A DNA stretch of 64,000 bases. It comes from Solirubrobacterales bacterium (lineage in GTDB: Bacteria > Actinomycetota > Thermoleophilia > Solirubrobacterales > Solirubrobacteraceae). This document shows positions 1 to 9,878 of the stretch, in pieces. Under the pieces are notes generated by a model. It had not been told where the DNA came from. It ran no database searches and saw nothing but the letters and a program-made list of their open reading frames with translations. The translations under genes and the position numbers were made by a program. The DNA is taken from the NCBI GenBank assembly GCA_027451345.1, contig DAIDJO010000108.1:1-64000 (forward strand), read 5' to 3'. Position 1 is the stretch's first letter. Each line of letters begins with the position of its first letter.

Positions 1-429
1 GAGGTGGACGACGTGGATGTCGAGGTCGGCCTCGACGGCGGCGGCGAGCACGTTGTGCGTCGCGTTGACGTTGTTGTCGACCGTGTAGCGCTTGTGGTCG
101 GCATCCTTCATCGAGTACGGGGCCGCGCGCTGCTCGGCGAAGTGCACGACGGCGTCCGGACGGAACTCGCGGTAGAGCTGCAGCAGCCGCGCGTAGTTGC
201 GGGACACGTCGAGGCGGTGGAACGGGATCTCGTTGCCCGTCACCTCCTGCCAGGCGGCCAGGCGCGTGCCGAGCGGAGCGATCGGGGTGAGGGACTCAGC
301 CTCGAGCTCGATGTCCATCTCCCGGCGCGCGAGGTTGTCGACGATCGCCACCTCATGGCCCTGAGCCGAGAGATGCAGGGAGGTCGGCCAACCACAGAAG
401 CCGTCTCCACCGAGAATCAAGATGCGCAA
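1..429 (-). CDS. sqdB: UDP-sulfoquinovose synthase-like NAD-dependent epimerase (N-terminal part; runs off the window)
   Basis: Reverse-strand reading from TTG at 429: [49 protein letters not shown]...[38 protein letters not shown]; GGDGxCGWP Rossmann motif and HFAEQRxAPYSM are SqdB-like. AAGGAG ribosome site just upstream of the TTG. Confidence 0.8.
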   Translation of the reverse strand, partial: MRILILGGDGFCGWPTSLHLSAQGHEVAIVDNLARREMDIELEAESLTPIAPLGTRLAAWQEVTGNEIPFHRLDVSRNYARLLQLYREFRPDAVVHFAEQRAAPYSMKDADHKRYTVDNNVNATHNVLAAAVEADLDIHVVHL

Positions 430-697
430 GGAAACTCCTTTTGAGTCGTCAACACCAGGCCGGTACCGTTCTCGGTACGGCGTACCAGCCGGTGGCGGAC
501 GAGCCGCGCGCCGTTGGCCGGTACTCCAGCCACCAAGTCAGCTGACAAACATAGCGCCCGATTGTGATATGGGCGCGCCGTTGTTCGAGTCGAGTTTACA
601 CAGACTTTATGCGGCGGTGTGGCCCACCGCCGCGCGGCTGCGTCCTCCCGTCGCGGGTAGCACCGCAGTTGACCCTGACCTCGAGAAGGAGATTGGT

Positions 698-1567
698 ATG
701 GCACAGGCCCTGGCCGCCGCGAGCGGCACGTTCGACATCGGCGGTGACCTGACGGTCAACCGCCTCGGCTTCGGTTCGATGCAGCTCACCGGCCCCGGGG
801 TGTGGGGGGACCCGAAGGATCCCGAGGAGGCCGTCCGCGTGCTGCGTCGGGCGGTCGAGCTCGGCGTCAACCTGATCGACACCGCCGACGCGTACGGCCC
901 GGTGGTGGCCGAGCAGCTGATCCGCCGCGCGCTCCATCCCTACGGCGAGGATCTCGTCATCGCCACCAAGGCGGGGCTGACACGGCAGGGGCCGGGCCAG
1001 TGGACGCCCGTCGGGCGCCCCGCGTACCTGCGTCAGCAGTGCGAGATGAGCCTGCGCCACCTCGGAGTCGAGCGGATCGGGCTCTTCCAGCTGCACCGGT
1101 TCGATCCGGAGGTGCCGCTCGAGGACCAGGTCGGAGAGCTGAAGGCGCTGCGGGACGAGGGAAAGATCGCTCACATCGGCCTCTCCGAGGTGACCGTCGA
1201 TCAGCTCCGGGCCGCGCAGGCGGTGGTGGAGATCGCCAGCGTGCAGAACCTCTACAACCTCACCCATCGCAAGGCCGAGGCGCTCCTCGAGTACTGCGAG
1301 GAGCAGCGGATCGGGTTCATCCCGTGGTTTCCGCTGGCGACCGGCAAGCTCTCGCAGCCGGGCGGTCCGCTCGACGAGATGGCGGAGCGCAGCGGGCACT
1401 CGCCCTCGCAGCTCGCGCTCGCGTGGCTGCTCCGGCGCTCGCCGGTGATGCTGCCGATCCCCGGCACCGCGTCGGTGGCGCACCTGGAGGAGAACACCGC
1501 CGCGGCGGAGATCGAGCTGAGCGACGAGGACTACGAGGCGCTCGCGCACGCGGCGGGTCGAGCCTGA
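698..1567 (+). CDS. Aldo/keto reductase
   Basis: ATG at 698 preceded by a purine-rich RBS (gagaaggag); [50 protein letters not shown] typical of AKR. Confidence 0.9.
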   Translation: MAQALAAASGTFDIGGDLTVNRLGFGSMQLTGPGVWGDPKDPEEAVRVLRRAVELGVNLIDTADAYGPVVAEQLIRRALHPYGEDLVIATKAGLTRQGPGQWTPVGRPAYLRQQCEMSLRHLGVERIGLFQLHRFDPEVPLEDQVGELKALRDEGKIAHIGLSEVTVDQLRAAQAVVEIASVQNLYNLTHRKAEALLEYCEEQRIGFIPWFPLATGKLSQPGGPLDEMAERSGHSPSQLALAWLLRRSPVMLPIPGTASVAHLEENTAAAEIELSDEDYEALAHAAGRA

Positions 1568-1575
1568 GAACGACG

Positions 1576-1607
1576 CGGGGGTCGTGGCCGCACGGCCACG
1601 ACCCCCG
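1576..1607. terminator. Hairpin between convergent genes (bidirectional terminator candidate)
   Basis: Perfect inverted repeat CGGGGGTCGTGGCCG-CA-CGGCCACGACCCCCG, 15-bp arms, between the stops of the AKR and hsp20 genes. Confidence 0.7.
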
Positions 1608-1648
1608 GTGAGCTGAGGCGGCCGGCTCCGTGCCGCCGCCGGCTGGGT

Positions 1649-2176
1649 CTACGCGACGCCCGCCGGCTCGCGCACGGCCGCGGCCGGCGCGCTCTCGCGG
1701 CCCTCGACGACCTCGTCGTGGGCGCCGGAGCCGACGGAGATGGTCACCTTCCGCGGCTTGATCTGCTCGGGCTTGGGGATGCGGACCTCGAGCACGCCCT
1801 TGTCAAAGCTGGCCTGGACCGCGTCCGCGTTGACGCCGTCCGGCAGCGTCAGCGAGCGCGCGAAGCTCCCATAGGAGCGCTCGATGCGCCGGTAGCCGCC
1901 CTTCGTGTCGGTGTGCGCGGCCTTGCGCTCACCGGAGATGGTGAGGACGCCGGACTCGAGCTCGATGCTGATGTCCTGCTCGGAGAGCCCGGGCAGGTCG
2001 GCGTGCAGCACGTAGTGATCGTCGGTCTCGACCAGATCCATGGCCGGGATCCAGCGGCGCGTCGCCTCGCCGGTCGTGCCACGGGTCGGGGTGTCGAAGA
2101 GGGAGTTGAAGAGTCGGTTCATCTCGGACTGAATCGTGTTCAGCTCAGCAGCCGGCTCCCAGCGGATGAGTGCCAT
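1649..2176 (-). CDS. Hsp20/alpha-crystallin small heat shock protein
   Basis: MALIRWEPAAELNTIQSEMNRLFNSLFD...DDHYVLHADLPGLSEQDISIELESGVLTISGERK...GVLEVRIPKPEQIKPRKV; AGGAGG RBS before ATG at 2176. Confidence 0.95.
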   Translation of the reverse strand: MALIRWEPAAELNTIQSEMNRLFNSLFDTPTRGTTGEATRRWIPAMDLVETDDHYVLHADLPGLSEQDISIELESGVLTISGERKAAHTDTKGGYRRIERSYGSFARSLTLPDGVNADAVQASFDKGVLEVRIPKPEQIKPRKVTISVGSGAHDEVVEGRESAPAAAVREPAGVA

Positions 2177-2225
2177 GGCGGACCTCCTGATGAGGGTTTG
2201 TGATGATGCGACATGAAGGATAAAA

Positions 2226-2246
2226 TCTAAGTCGCTGTCTGTCAAG
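2226..2246 (-). promoter_or_regulatory. Promoter/possible HAIR-like element upstream of hsp20
   Basis: Minus-strand CTTGACA-N7-ACTTAGA, a weak match to the HspR HAIR consensus CTTGAGT-N7-ACTCAAG; contains a TTGACA -35-like hexamer followed by AT-rich sequence. Confidence 0.3.
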
Positions 2247-2575
2247 TATTGTAGCTCGCCCGGCGCCGTCCACGGGGGCCCGGCGGAACTCGTCGCGGTC
2301 TCCCTCGGAGGACGCAGCGGCCGCAGGCCCGTGGGGTCCGCGGTCCGGGCGGACGGGAGGCCCGTGGGGGTCCGTGGGGTCCGCGGGCCGGGCTGATCGG
2401 GTTCCGAGCCGGGCCCGCGCCCCTCCCGTCAGCGGTGTGACAGGGGCCTTTTGCGCGGCGACCCGGCGGGTAGGCGCGGACCATGCCCACCCGCCGCCCG
2501 ATCCTCCCCCTCCTGCAGGAGGCCGAGGGGCGGACGGTGAGTCCCCGCGTTTCCCGCCGGGTCTCGGGAGCGTAG

Positions 2576-3259
2576 ATGCCCGCGCCCGGAGAACAGGCCG
2601 CCCAGGCGACCCGCATCGTTCTGCGGCCGATCGCCTCCCCGTTTCCGCTGGGCTTCAGCGCCCTGGCCACCGCGAGCTTGCTGGTCGCGGGCTCGGAACT
2701 CGGCTGGCTGGTCTCCCGCAGCGACCGCCCGCTCATCGCCATCGTCCTGGTTGCCTTCGCCGCCCCTCTGCAGCTGGTCGCCTGCCTCTTCGGCTTCCTC
2801 GGGCGCGACAGCTCGGCGGCGACGAGCTTCGGCGTGCAGGCCGCCACATGGTTGGTGGTGGGCATCGCTCGACTACAGAGCGCGCCCGGGTCCGTCAGCC
2901 ACGCGCTGGGTGTGCTGCTCTGCGCGGCGTCGGCCTGGGTGGCGCTCTGCGCGCTCGGCTCGGCGCTCGGGAAGTTGATCCCCGCCGCGGTGCTCGCGCT
3001 CGTGTCGCTGCGCTTTCTGCTGACCGGGCTCTACGAGCTGACCGCCAGCCGCGGGATCGAGCACGCCGCCGGCATCGTCGGCCTGGTCCTGGTCGCCGCG
3101 TCCGCCTACGCGATCCTCGCCCTGGAGATCGAGGCGCTGCAGCGTCGCACCGTGCTGCCTCTGCTGCGCCGCGGTTCCGGCGAGGTGGCGATGGACCAGA
3201 GCCTGCACGAGCAGTCGCGGCGGATCCAGCACGAGCCCGGCGTCCGCGAGCAGCTCTAA
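2576..3259 (+). CDS. Six-TM protein, divergent GPR1/FUN34/YaaH-like (acetate/succinate permease family)
   Basis: RIVLRPIASPFPLGFSALATASLLVAGSELGWL...FAAPLQLVACLFGFLGRDSSAATSFGVQAATWLVVG...HEPGVREQL; same layout and EPGVR C-terminus as the 10715-11458 protein. Confidence 0.6.
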   Translation: MPAPGEQAAQATRIVLRPIASPFPLGFSALATASLLVAGSELGWLVSRSDRPLIAIVLVAFAAPLQLVACLFGFLGRDSSAATSFGVQAATWLVVGIARLQSAPGSVSHALGVLLCAASAWVALCALGSALGKLIPAAVLALVSLRFLLTGLYELTASRGIEHAAGIVGLVLVAASAYAILALEIEALQRRTVLPLLRRGSGEVAMDQSLHEQSRRIQHEPGVREQL

Positions 3260-3302
3260 CCGGACACGCCGCCACCGTGGCGCCGCCTCTCGGGCGGCCG
3301 GA

Positions 3303-4613
3303 TCACGCGCGTGCACGCTCACGGTGCGGTGCGGCCCCGGCGCGCCCTCCCCGTCGCCGCCGCTCCGGCCGCTCGTTCCCCGCTGCCGCCGCCAACCGCC
3401 GCAGGAACCAGAGGCTCAGCACCGAGGCGGCGGCGCAGACGATCCACATCGCCTGATAGCCCCGGGTTCCGCTGTACAGGCCTCCCCGGGTGAGTTCGAT
3501 CAGCGCCCCGGCGAGCACGGGGCCGAGCACGATCCCGACGCCGCCCGAGAGCCGGTAGAAGCCGGTGAGCGCGCCATGCGCATCCTCGGGCATCAGGGGC
3601 ACCAGGATTGCGTAGGACATCGTCATCACCGTGCCGCCGCCCAGCGCCACCAGGGGAATCGCCGCACCCAGGGCGATGCGGTTCGTGGTCACCGAGAGCA
3701 AAATGAAGCCCGCGCCATAGGCCACCAGCGCGATCCGCGTCACCGGCACGAGCCCGAAGCGGTCGCCCAGCCTGCCCGATCCGCCGGCGCCGAGCAGGAT
3801 GACCAGCGCCACCCCGCCGATCAGCAGGGACGCGGTGGACAGCCCATACCCCAGCCCCTCGACCATGTACAGGACGATGAAGGCCTTGAGCGCGGCGAGC
3901 GTCATCTCCCAGAGCGCGTTGGCGAAGAAGTACGCGCGCAGCCGCGCATCCCGCGCCAGCAGTCGTCTGAGCTGCCCCACCACCTCGGCGGGGCCGCGCG
4001 CGTCACGCTGATCCTGCTGCGGGGTTCCGCGTCGCAGCAGCAGCCAGACGAAGGCCCCCAGCGCGAGCACCAGCACCAACCCGGCGAAGGCGAACGGGAG
4101 CGGCCGCGCCACGCTCAGCAGCAGTCCTCCGCCCAGCAGCGCCGCGCCCGTCCCCAGGCCGCGCGCCACCGCCTGCGCGCTCTGCGCCCGGCCGCTGATC
4201 GCACGATCGAACATGTCCGGGTACATGGCCCGGTAGGGCTCATAGGCCACGAAGTAGAAGAGAAAGAAGAGCGCCGAGGCCAGGGCGACGCTGCCCATCC
4301 CGTTCACCAACCCGATGAGCACGAGGGTGGCCGCGGCCGGCACGCCTCCGGCGAGGACGAAGGGCAGCCGACCCCCGATCCTCGTCCGCAGGACGTCCGA
4401 CCACGAGCCGAATACCACCGGCGCCCACAGGGCCATCGCGCCCTCCCCCCCGATGATCGCGCCGATCACGACGGTGTCCCGGGTGTAACGCCGCGTCACC
4501 TCGCCCAGCTGGGTGGAGACGATCGTGATGGCCAGGGCGAGCGCGAAGCTGGGGAGAGCGAGGATCCCCAGCTCGAGACGCTCACGATGGCTGAGCCCCC
4601 GCTCGGTCGCCAC
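3303..4613 (-). CDS. MFS transporter (sugar/cation symporter-like)
   Basis: 12-TM-like hydrophobic pattern, FGSWSDVLRTRIGGRLPFVLAGG loop, RLGDRFGLVPVTR. Confidence 0.8.
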   Translation of the reverse strand: MATERGLSHRERLELGILALPSFALALAITIVSTQLGEVTRRYTRDTVVIGAIIGGEGAMALWAPVVFGSWSDVLRTRIGGRLPFVLAGGVPAAATLVLIGLVNGMGSVALASALFFLFYFVAYEPYRAMYPDMFDRAISGRAQSAQAVARGLGTGAALLGGGLLLSVARPLPFAFAGLVLVLALGAFVWLLLRRGTPQQDQRDARGPAEVVGQLRRLLARDARLRAYFFANALWEMTLAALKAFIVLYMVEGLGYGLSTASLLIGGVALVILLGAGGSGRLGDRFGLVPVTRIALVAYGAGFILLSVTTNRIALGAAIPLVALGGGTVMTMSYAILVPLMPEDAHGALTGFYRLSGGVGIVLGPVLAGALIELTRGGLYSGTRGYQAMWIVCAAASVLSLWFLRRLAAAAGNERPERRRRGGRAGAAPHRERARA

Positions 4614-4624
4614 GCGAACGTCCT

Positions 4625-6448
4625 TCAGTGCGCGCTGCCGCCCGCGGTGATCGCCGCCGCGCTGATCAGCGCCAGGTGCGTGAGCGCCTGGGGAAGGTTC
4701 CCGCGGAGCTCGTGGCTGTGCGGCTCCATCTCCTCGCTGTAGAGGCCGACATCGTTGCCAAGTGCGACCAGCGCGTCCATCAGCTCGGTGGCCTCATTAC
4801 GCTCGCCCGCCAGGGCGAGCGCCTCGACCATCCAGAACGAGCACGCGAGGAAGGCGTTCTCCTGCTGGCTCATCCCGCTGTAGCGGTAGAAGAGCGGGCC
4901 CTCGGCGTGCAGCTCGGAGCGGATCGCCCGAATCGTCCCGCGCATCCGCTCTCCGCGCGGATCGGCGAAGCCACGGCGGGCGGCGAGCAGCACGCCGCAG
5001 TCGAGCATTTCGCTGCCCGCCTTCATCACGTAGCTCTGCTTCTCCTCCGACCACAGCTCGGTGTTGACGTAGTGGTGGATCTCGTCCCGGGTCGTCCGCC
5101 AACGCTCGAGGTGGCGGTCGGGCACCCAGCCGCGTTCGGCGAGCTCGATCATCCGGTGCAGTGCGGTCCAGCACCCGATCTTCGACGTGGCGTAGTGGGC
5201 GGACTCACCGAGCTCCCAGAGTCCCGCGTCCTCTCGCATCCAGATCGAGCAGAGCAGGTCCGCGCTGTCGGCCAGGCGCGCGCCCGCGTCAGCCGAGAGC
5301 GCATTGCCCGCGTCGACGTAGCGCCAGATCGTCTCGATCAGGTCGCCGAAGCCGCCGAGCTGCAGCTGCGAGCCCGCCTGATTTCCGAGGTTCACCGGCG
5401 TGCTGCCGCGGTATCCGGGGAGCGGCAGCTCGCGCTGCGAGCGCAGGACCTCGCCTGACAGCGTGTACACCGGATCGATCCGCGGGCCGGTGGTGGCGAT
5501 GGCGCGCATCAGCCAGGTGACCGAGTCGTGCGCGAGCTCGCGCATGCCGACGCGCAGCAGCGCGTCGACGGTGAACGAGAGATCCCGGACCCAGGCGAAG
5601 CGGTAGTCGAAGTTGCGGCCGGCCCCGATCGTCTCGGGCAGGGAGGTCGTCCCGGCGGCGGCGATCGCGCCGTCCGGATCGTGCGTCAACAGGCGGATGG
5701 CGAGCAGGCTGCGCTGCACCGCGTCCTTCCATGGACCGTCGTAGGTGCCCCCGGCGAGCCACTCTCGCCACATGCCCTCGGTCACCTCCAGCCGCCGCTC
5801 CACCTCGTGGCGGTGCGGGATCGGCAGGCCGGGCCCCTCGGCGGCGAGGAGCACGAGCAGCGCGCTCTCGCCCGCACGCGCGGTGAACTCGCCCTCCACC
5901 ACCTCCGCGCGGCGCGTCGACTCGCCCGCTCCCCACTGGCGGAAGGCCATGAGCAGGCCACCGTCGCGCCAGAGGAGGACGTCGTCTCGGTCCTCCGGCT
6001 GCACGCTGCGCCCTCCGTAGCCGAACCGGGGATGCAGGCGCCAGCGCATCGGCACCTCGCCCGAGACCGCCTCGACGCGGCGGGCCAGCTCGCGCCACGG
6101 CGTCGTCTGGCTCGGGTCGACGTTCAGCGCCTCGGTCACCTGGACGGCTCCGTGCTCGGTGCGGTATTCGGTGCGCAGGACGTTGCTCTGCGGGAGATAC
6201 GCCCGCGTTGCGGTGTACGGAACGGCCGGGGCGAGCGAGAAGCTTCCGCCCGTCGCCGGATCGAGGAGCGCGCCGAACACGCTCGGGCTGTCCAGCTCAG
6301 GCAGGCAGAGCCAGTCGATCGACCCGTCGGCGCTGACGAGGGCGACGGTGCGCCCGTCGCCGATCGCGGCGTAGTCGCCGATCGGGACGTATCCGTCGGT
6401 CCGGTGGAGGTTTGGGCGGGTGGTGGTTGCGGTTGCGGTTTCGATCAC
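4625..6448 (-). CDS. Glycoside hydrolase family 15 (glucoamylase/trehalase-like)
   Basis: GYVPIGDYAAIGDGRTVALVSADGSIDWLCLPELDSPSVFGALLD...GRNFDYRFAWVRDLSFTVDALLR...SCSFWMVEALALAG. Confidence 0.9.
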   Translation of the reverse strand: MIETATATTTRPNLHRTDGYVPIGDYAAIGDGRTVALVSADGSIDWLCLPELDSPSVFGALLDPATGGSFSLAPAVPYTATRAYLPQSNVLRTEYRTEHGAVQVTEALNVDPSQTTPWRELARRVEAVSGEVPMRWRLHPRFGYGGRSVQPEDRDDVLLWRDGGLLMAFRQWGAGESTRRAEVVEGEFTARAGESALLVLLAAEGPGLPIPHRHEVERRLEVTEGMWREWLAGGTYDGPWKDAVQRSLLAIRLLTHDPDGAIAAAGTTSLPETIGAGRNFDYRFAWVRDLSFTVDALLRVGMRELAHDSVTWLMRAIATTGPRIDPVYTLSGEVLRSQRELPLPGYRGSTPVNLGNQAGSQLQLGGFGDLIETIWRYVDAGNALSADAGARLADSADLLCSIWMREDAGLWELGESAHYATSKIGCWTALHRMIELAERGWVPDRHLERWRTTRDEIHHYVNTELWSEEKQSYVMKAGSEMLDCGVLLAARRGFADPRGERMRGTIRAIRSELHAEGPLFYRYSGMSQQENAFLACSFWMVEALALAGERNEATELMDALVALGNDVGLYSEEMEPHSHELRGNLPQALTHLALISAAAITAGGSAH

Positions 6449-6573
6449 ACGCCGTGGCTACCCCATGCCGTCGGGCTCGCCGCCGTGCCCGTCAGGAGCG
6501 TGACCGCCCCGTGATGAGCGGGGCCTCCCGGGGGTACCGGATCGATCGTCAACTCTTCCAGGAGGTGGAGATC

Positions 6574-7575
6574 GTGAAGCAGTCCGAGGTGGTGGTCATC
6601 ACCGGTGCTTCCGGAGGCGTCGGACGAGCCACCGCGCGCAGGTTCGCCAAGGAGGGCGCCCGCATCGCCCTGCTCGCGCGGGGTCGTGCCGGCCTGGAGG
6701 CGGCCGCCAGGGAGGTGCAGGAGCTGGGCGGTGAGGCGCTCGTGCTGCCGGTCGACGTCTCCCAGCACGATCAGGTCGAGGCCGCGGCCTCGTCCGTCGA
6801 GGACGCCTTCGGCCCGATCGACATCTGGGTCAACGACGCGATGGTGACCGTCTACGCCGAGTTTCTCGACATCGAGCCGGCCGAGTTCCAACGCGCCACC
6901 GAGGTCAGCTATCTCGGCATGGTCTGGGGCACTCGGGCGGCGCTGAAGCGCATGATGCCGCGAGATCGAGGCTCGATCGTGCAGGTCTGCTCGGCGATGT
7001 CCTACCGAGGGATCCCCCTGCAGTCCCCGTATTGCGGCGCCAAGCACGCCTGCAAGGGGTTCACCGAATCGGTCATCACGGAGGTCCTGCACCACAAGTC
7101 CAAGGTGCAGGTCTCGATGGTGCAGCTGCCGGGCGTCAACACGACGCAGTTCACCTGGGGGCGCACCAAGCTGCCCAAGCAGACGATGCCGGTGCCGCCG
7201 ATCTACCAGCCGGAGGTGGCGGCGGATGCGATCCATCACGCGGCGCACCACCGTCGCCGTCAGATCTACGTGGGCATCCCGACCGTGGTGAACATCCTGG
7301 GCGAGCGCACCGTGCCGTGGCTGCTCGACCGGTATCTGGCCCGAAGCGGTTACAAGAGCCAGATGACCCAGCAGCCGCTCGATCCGAGGGGCCACGACAA
7401 CCTGATCGAACCGGTCGACGAGGACCGGGGAGCGCACGGCCCGTTCGACGAGAAGGCCCATGCCCACAGCGTGCAGCTCGCGCTGTCCAAGCATCGCGGC
7501 CTCGTGCTGGCCGGCATGGCGTCCGCTGCCGCCGGCGTCGGAGCGGCGGCGATGCGGAACGGCCACGTCGACTGA
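6574..7575 (+). CDS. Short-chain dehydrogenase/reductase
   Basis: GTG start at 6574 with ggaggtgg RBS; VVVITGASGGVGRATARRFAKEGARIALLARG, SAMSYRGIPLQSPYCGAKHACKGF (S-Y-K). Confidence 0.9.
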   Translation: MKQSEVVVITGASGGVGRATARRFAKEGARIALLARGRAGLEAAAREVQELGGEALVLPVDVSQHDQVEAAASSVEDAFGPIDIWVNDAMVTVYAEFLDIEPAEFQRATEVSYLGMVWGTRAALKRMMPRDRGSIVQVCSAMSYRGIPLQSPYCGAKHACKGFTESVITEVLHHKSKVQVSMVQLPGVNTTQFTWGRTKLPKQTMPVPPIYQPEVAADAIHHAAHHRRRQIYVGIPTVVNILGERTVPWLLDRYLARSGYKSQMTQQPLDPRGHDNLIEPVDEDRGAHGPFDEKAHAHSVQLALSKHRGLVLAGMASAAAGVGAAAMRNGHVD

Positions 7576-7689
7576 CGGGGCCGGCGAGCTCCCCGCTGCC
7601 TGGCCCCTGGGAGAGAGCGCCGGCGGGGCAGGGCCGCATCCGCGGCGGGAGATCGTGCGCTGACCTTACAGGGTAAAGTCGAAGGTGAG

Positions 7690-9792
7690 ATGAGCTCACC
7701 GACCGGGCCTCGCCACCCGCCGACCGCGCCCGGTGACGGGGTCCCGTCGGCCGGCTCCGAGGGGCCGGTGTTTCCGATCCCGGATGGACCACCAGTCGTT
7801 CGCCCGGTCGCCGCGGCCGCCGCCCAGACTCGGACCGGTCGGCTCCGGCGCGTGACGGATTGGTGTGCCGCGACGAAGCTCGGCCTGGTCGTGCTCGCGC
7901 TTCTGGTGGGGGCGATCGGTGGCCTCGGCGCCGCCGGGTTCCGCGACCTGATCTATCTGGTGACGTGGCTGGTGACCGGTCGGACGGCCTACGGCCAACT
8001 GGGACACCAGCCGAGTCTGCATGTCCCAATCCTCGGCATCTGGTTCGTGCTGCTCGCCCCGGTCGCCGCCGGTCTGCTCTACGGGCCGCTCATTCAGCGG
8101 TTCGCCCCCGAGGCGCGTGGTCACGGGGTGCCGGAGGTGATGCTCGCGGTGGCCGAGAACGGCGGGCGCATCCGTCCCCAGGTGTCCCTGGTGAAGGCGC
8201 TCGCCTCAGCGCTGTGCATCGGTGGCGGCGGCTCGGTGGGGCGCGAGGGCCCGATCGTGCAGATCGGCTCGGCCTTCGCCTCGACGGTCGGTCAGCTCGT
8301 GCGCATGACCGAGAGCCGGTTGCGCGTGATCGTGGCCTGCGGCGCGGCCGCCGGTATCTCGGCGACCTTCAACGCTCCGGTGACCGGCCTGTTCTTCGGC
8401 TTCGAGATCGTGCTGAAGGAGTTCTCGGCCGAGGCGCTCGCCGCCACGATCCTCTCCGCCGTGACCGCCGATCTCGTCAGCCGGGCGTTCTTCGGCGGCG
8501 CCGCCTTCTTCTCAGACGTGCCTCACGACCTCGTCATCACCAATGACGTCAGCTTCCTCTTGATCGCGCTGCTCGGGCTCCTGGCGGGTGGGATCGGCGT
8601 GATCTTCCAGAAGACGGTGTACACCGGCGAGGATGCCGCGGATGCGCTCTGGCAGGACCGGCCGCAGTGGCTGCGGCCGGTCGCCGGCGGCCTGCTCCTC
8701 GGCGGTCTGCTGCTCCTGCTCCCGCAGATGTACGGCGTCGGCTACCCCGTGATGGATCGCGTCTTCGCCGGGAGCTATGTGCTCTGGTTCGTCCTGATCC
8801 TCCTGGCCGGGAAGGTGCTCGCGACGAGCCTGACCCTGTGGATCGGCGGGTCCGGCGGCGTGTTCGCCCCCTCGCTGTTCATCGGCGCCGCGACGGGCAC
8901 CGCATTCGGGGTCATCGCTCATCACCTGTTCGGCCCGGCGATCGGTCCCGTGGCGCTCTACGGCGTGGTGGGGATGGGGGCCGTCTTCGCCGGGGCCGCG
9001 CAGGCGCCGCTGACGTCGATCGCCAGCGTGGCCGAGATGACCGGGAACTTCACGCTCACGCTGCCGATCATGCTCGCCTGCGGGCTCGCCTCCCAGCTCG
9101 CCCGACAGATCACGCGTGGGAGCATCTACACCACCAAGCTCCTGCGCCGGGGGATCGACATCGAGCGGCCCAAGGCGATCGGGGCCCTCCGTGCGCTCAC
9201 GGTGGGGCAGGTGATGCAACCCCTCGCGCCGATCGCGGGGCAGCCTCGGGTGTTTCTGCACGGTCAGGAGGCGGCGGCGAGCGTCGCCAGCGATGCCTGG
9301 CGGCAGCTTGTCGGGCCGGTGACCCTCTCGCGGCGCCCGCAGGTCCTGTTCGCCGATGAGGACCTCGAGCAGGCGCGGCGTCAGCTCGTCCTCTACGGCC
9401 GCGACGGTCTGCCGGTCCTCTCGCACGACGGTCACCTGCAGGGCTGGCTCACCCGCGCGGACATCCTGCGGGCGCTGACGGACAAGCTCGAGACGACCGA
9501 CCGCGAGATCCGTGATCAGGCGGCGGTCGCCTCCGGCCCGGGGTCCGAGCCCGACCTCGAGCGTGGGCCGGAGCCGACGCGCCCGCTCCCCGGCTACGAG
9601 CTCGTCGAGCTGCGGGTCCAGTCCGATTCGCCGGCCCTCGGGCGCCGAGTGGCGGACGTGAGCTGGCCGGCCGGGTCGGCCGTGGTCGCCCTGACGCGGG
9701 GCCGCGAGGTGCTTGCGGCGACGCCGGAGGCGCGCCTGCAGCCCGGCGAGCGCATCCTCGTTCTCACCCCGCTTCCCGCTGCGGGGGATTGA
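7690..9792 (+). CDS. ClC-family chloride channel/antiporter with CBS and TrkA-C/RCK-C-like C-terminal region
   Basis: GGGGSVGREGPIVQIGSAFAS, GKVLATSLTLWIGGSGGVFAPSLFIGAATG, then regulatory tail with GDGLPVLSHDGHLQGWLTRADIL and VADVSWPAGSAVVALTRG...LQPGERILVLTP. Confidence 0.93.
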   Translation: MSSPTGPRHPPTAPGDGVPSAGSEGPVFPIPDGPPVVRPVAAAAAQTRTGRLRRVTDWCAATKLGLVVLALLVGAIGGLGAAGFRDLIYLVTWLVTGRTAYGQLGHQPSLHVPILGIWFVLLAPVAAGLLYGPLIQRFAPEARGHGVPEVMLAVAENGGRIRPQVSLVKALASALCIGGGGSVGREGPIVQIGSAFASTVGQLVRMTESRLRVIVACGAAAGISATFNAPVTGLFFGFEIVLKEFSAEALAATILSAVTADLVSRAFFGGAAFFSDVPHDLVITNDVSFLLIALLGLLAGGIGVIFQKTVYTGEDAADALWQDRPQWLRPVAGGLLLGGLLLLLPQMYGVGYPVMDRVFAGSYVLWFVLILLAGKVLATSLTLWIGGSGGVFAPSLFIGAATGTAFGVIAHHLFGPAIGPVALYGVVGMGAVFAGAAQAPLTSIASVAEMTGNFTLTLPIMLACGLASQLARQITRGSIYTTKLLRRGIDIERPKAIGALRALTVGQVMQPLAPIAGQPRVFLHGQEAAASVASDAWRQLVGPVTLSRRPQVLFADEDLEQARRQLVLYGRDGLPVLSHDGHLQGWLTRADILRALTDKLETTDREIRDQAAVASGPGSEPDLERGPEPTRPLPGYELVELRVQSDSPALGRRVADVSWPAGSAVVALTRGREVLAATPEARLQPGERILVLTPLPAAGD

Positions 9793-9829
9793 CGGGCCGC
9801 GCTCAGGCGCGCGTCCGCCTCGGGCGGGA

Positions 9830-9878
9830 GCGCACCGGTGCGGTCCACGCGGGTGCGCACCGGTGCCGTCACGCGGGG
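9830..9878. repeat. Imperfect tandem repeat with palindromic core
   Basis: GCGCACCGGTGCGGTCCACGCGGGT followed directly by GCGCACCGGTGCCGTCACGCGGGG; each contains palindrome GCACCGGTGC. Confidence 0.6.

Noticed and set aside
802-1611. Long overlapping + and - ORFs over the aldo/keto reductase gene
   Set aside because: Arg/Gly/Ala-rich shadow frames from high GC3; the frame from 698 matches a known family throughout.
2326-2393. G-rich direct repeats (GGCCCGTGGGGTCCGCGG / GGCCCGTGGGGGTCCGTGGGGTCCGCGG)
   Set aside because: Short, low-complexity, GC-driven; possible G-quadruplex but nothing to support a function.
2242-2865. Minus-strand ORF between hsp20 and the 2576 gene
   Set aside because: Low-complexity Arg/Pro-rich translation overlapping a well-supported membrane protein on the other strand.
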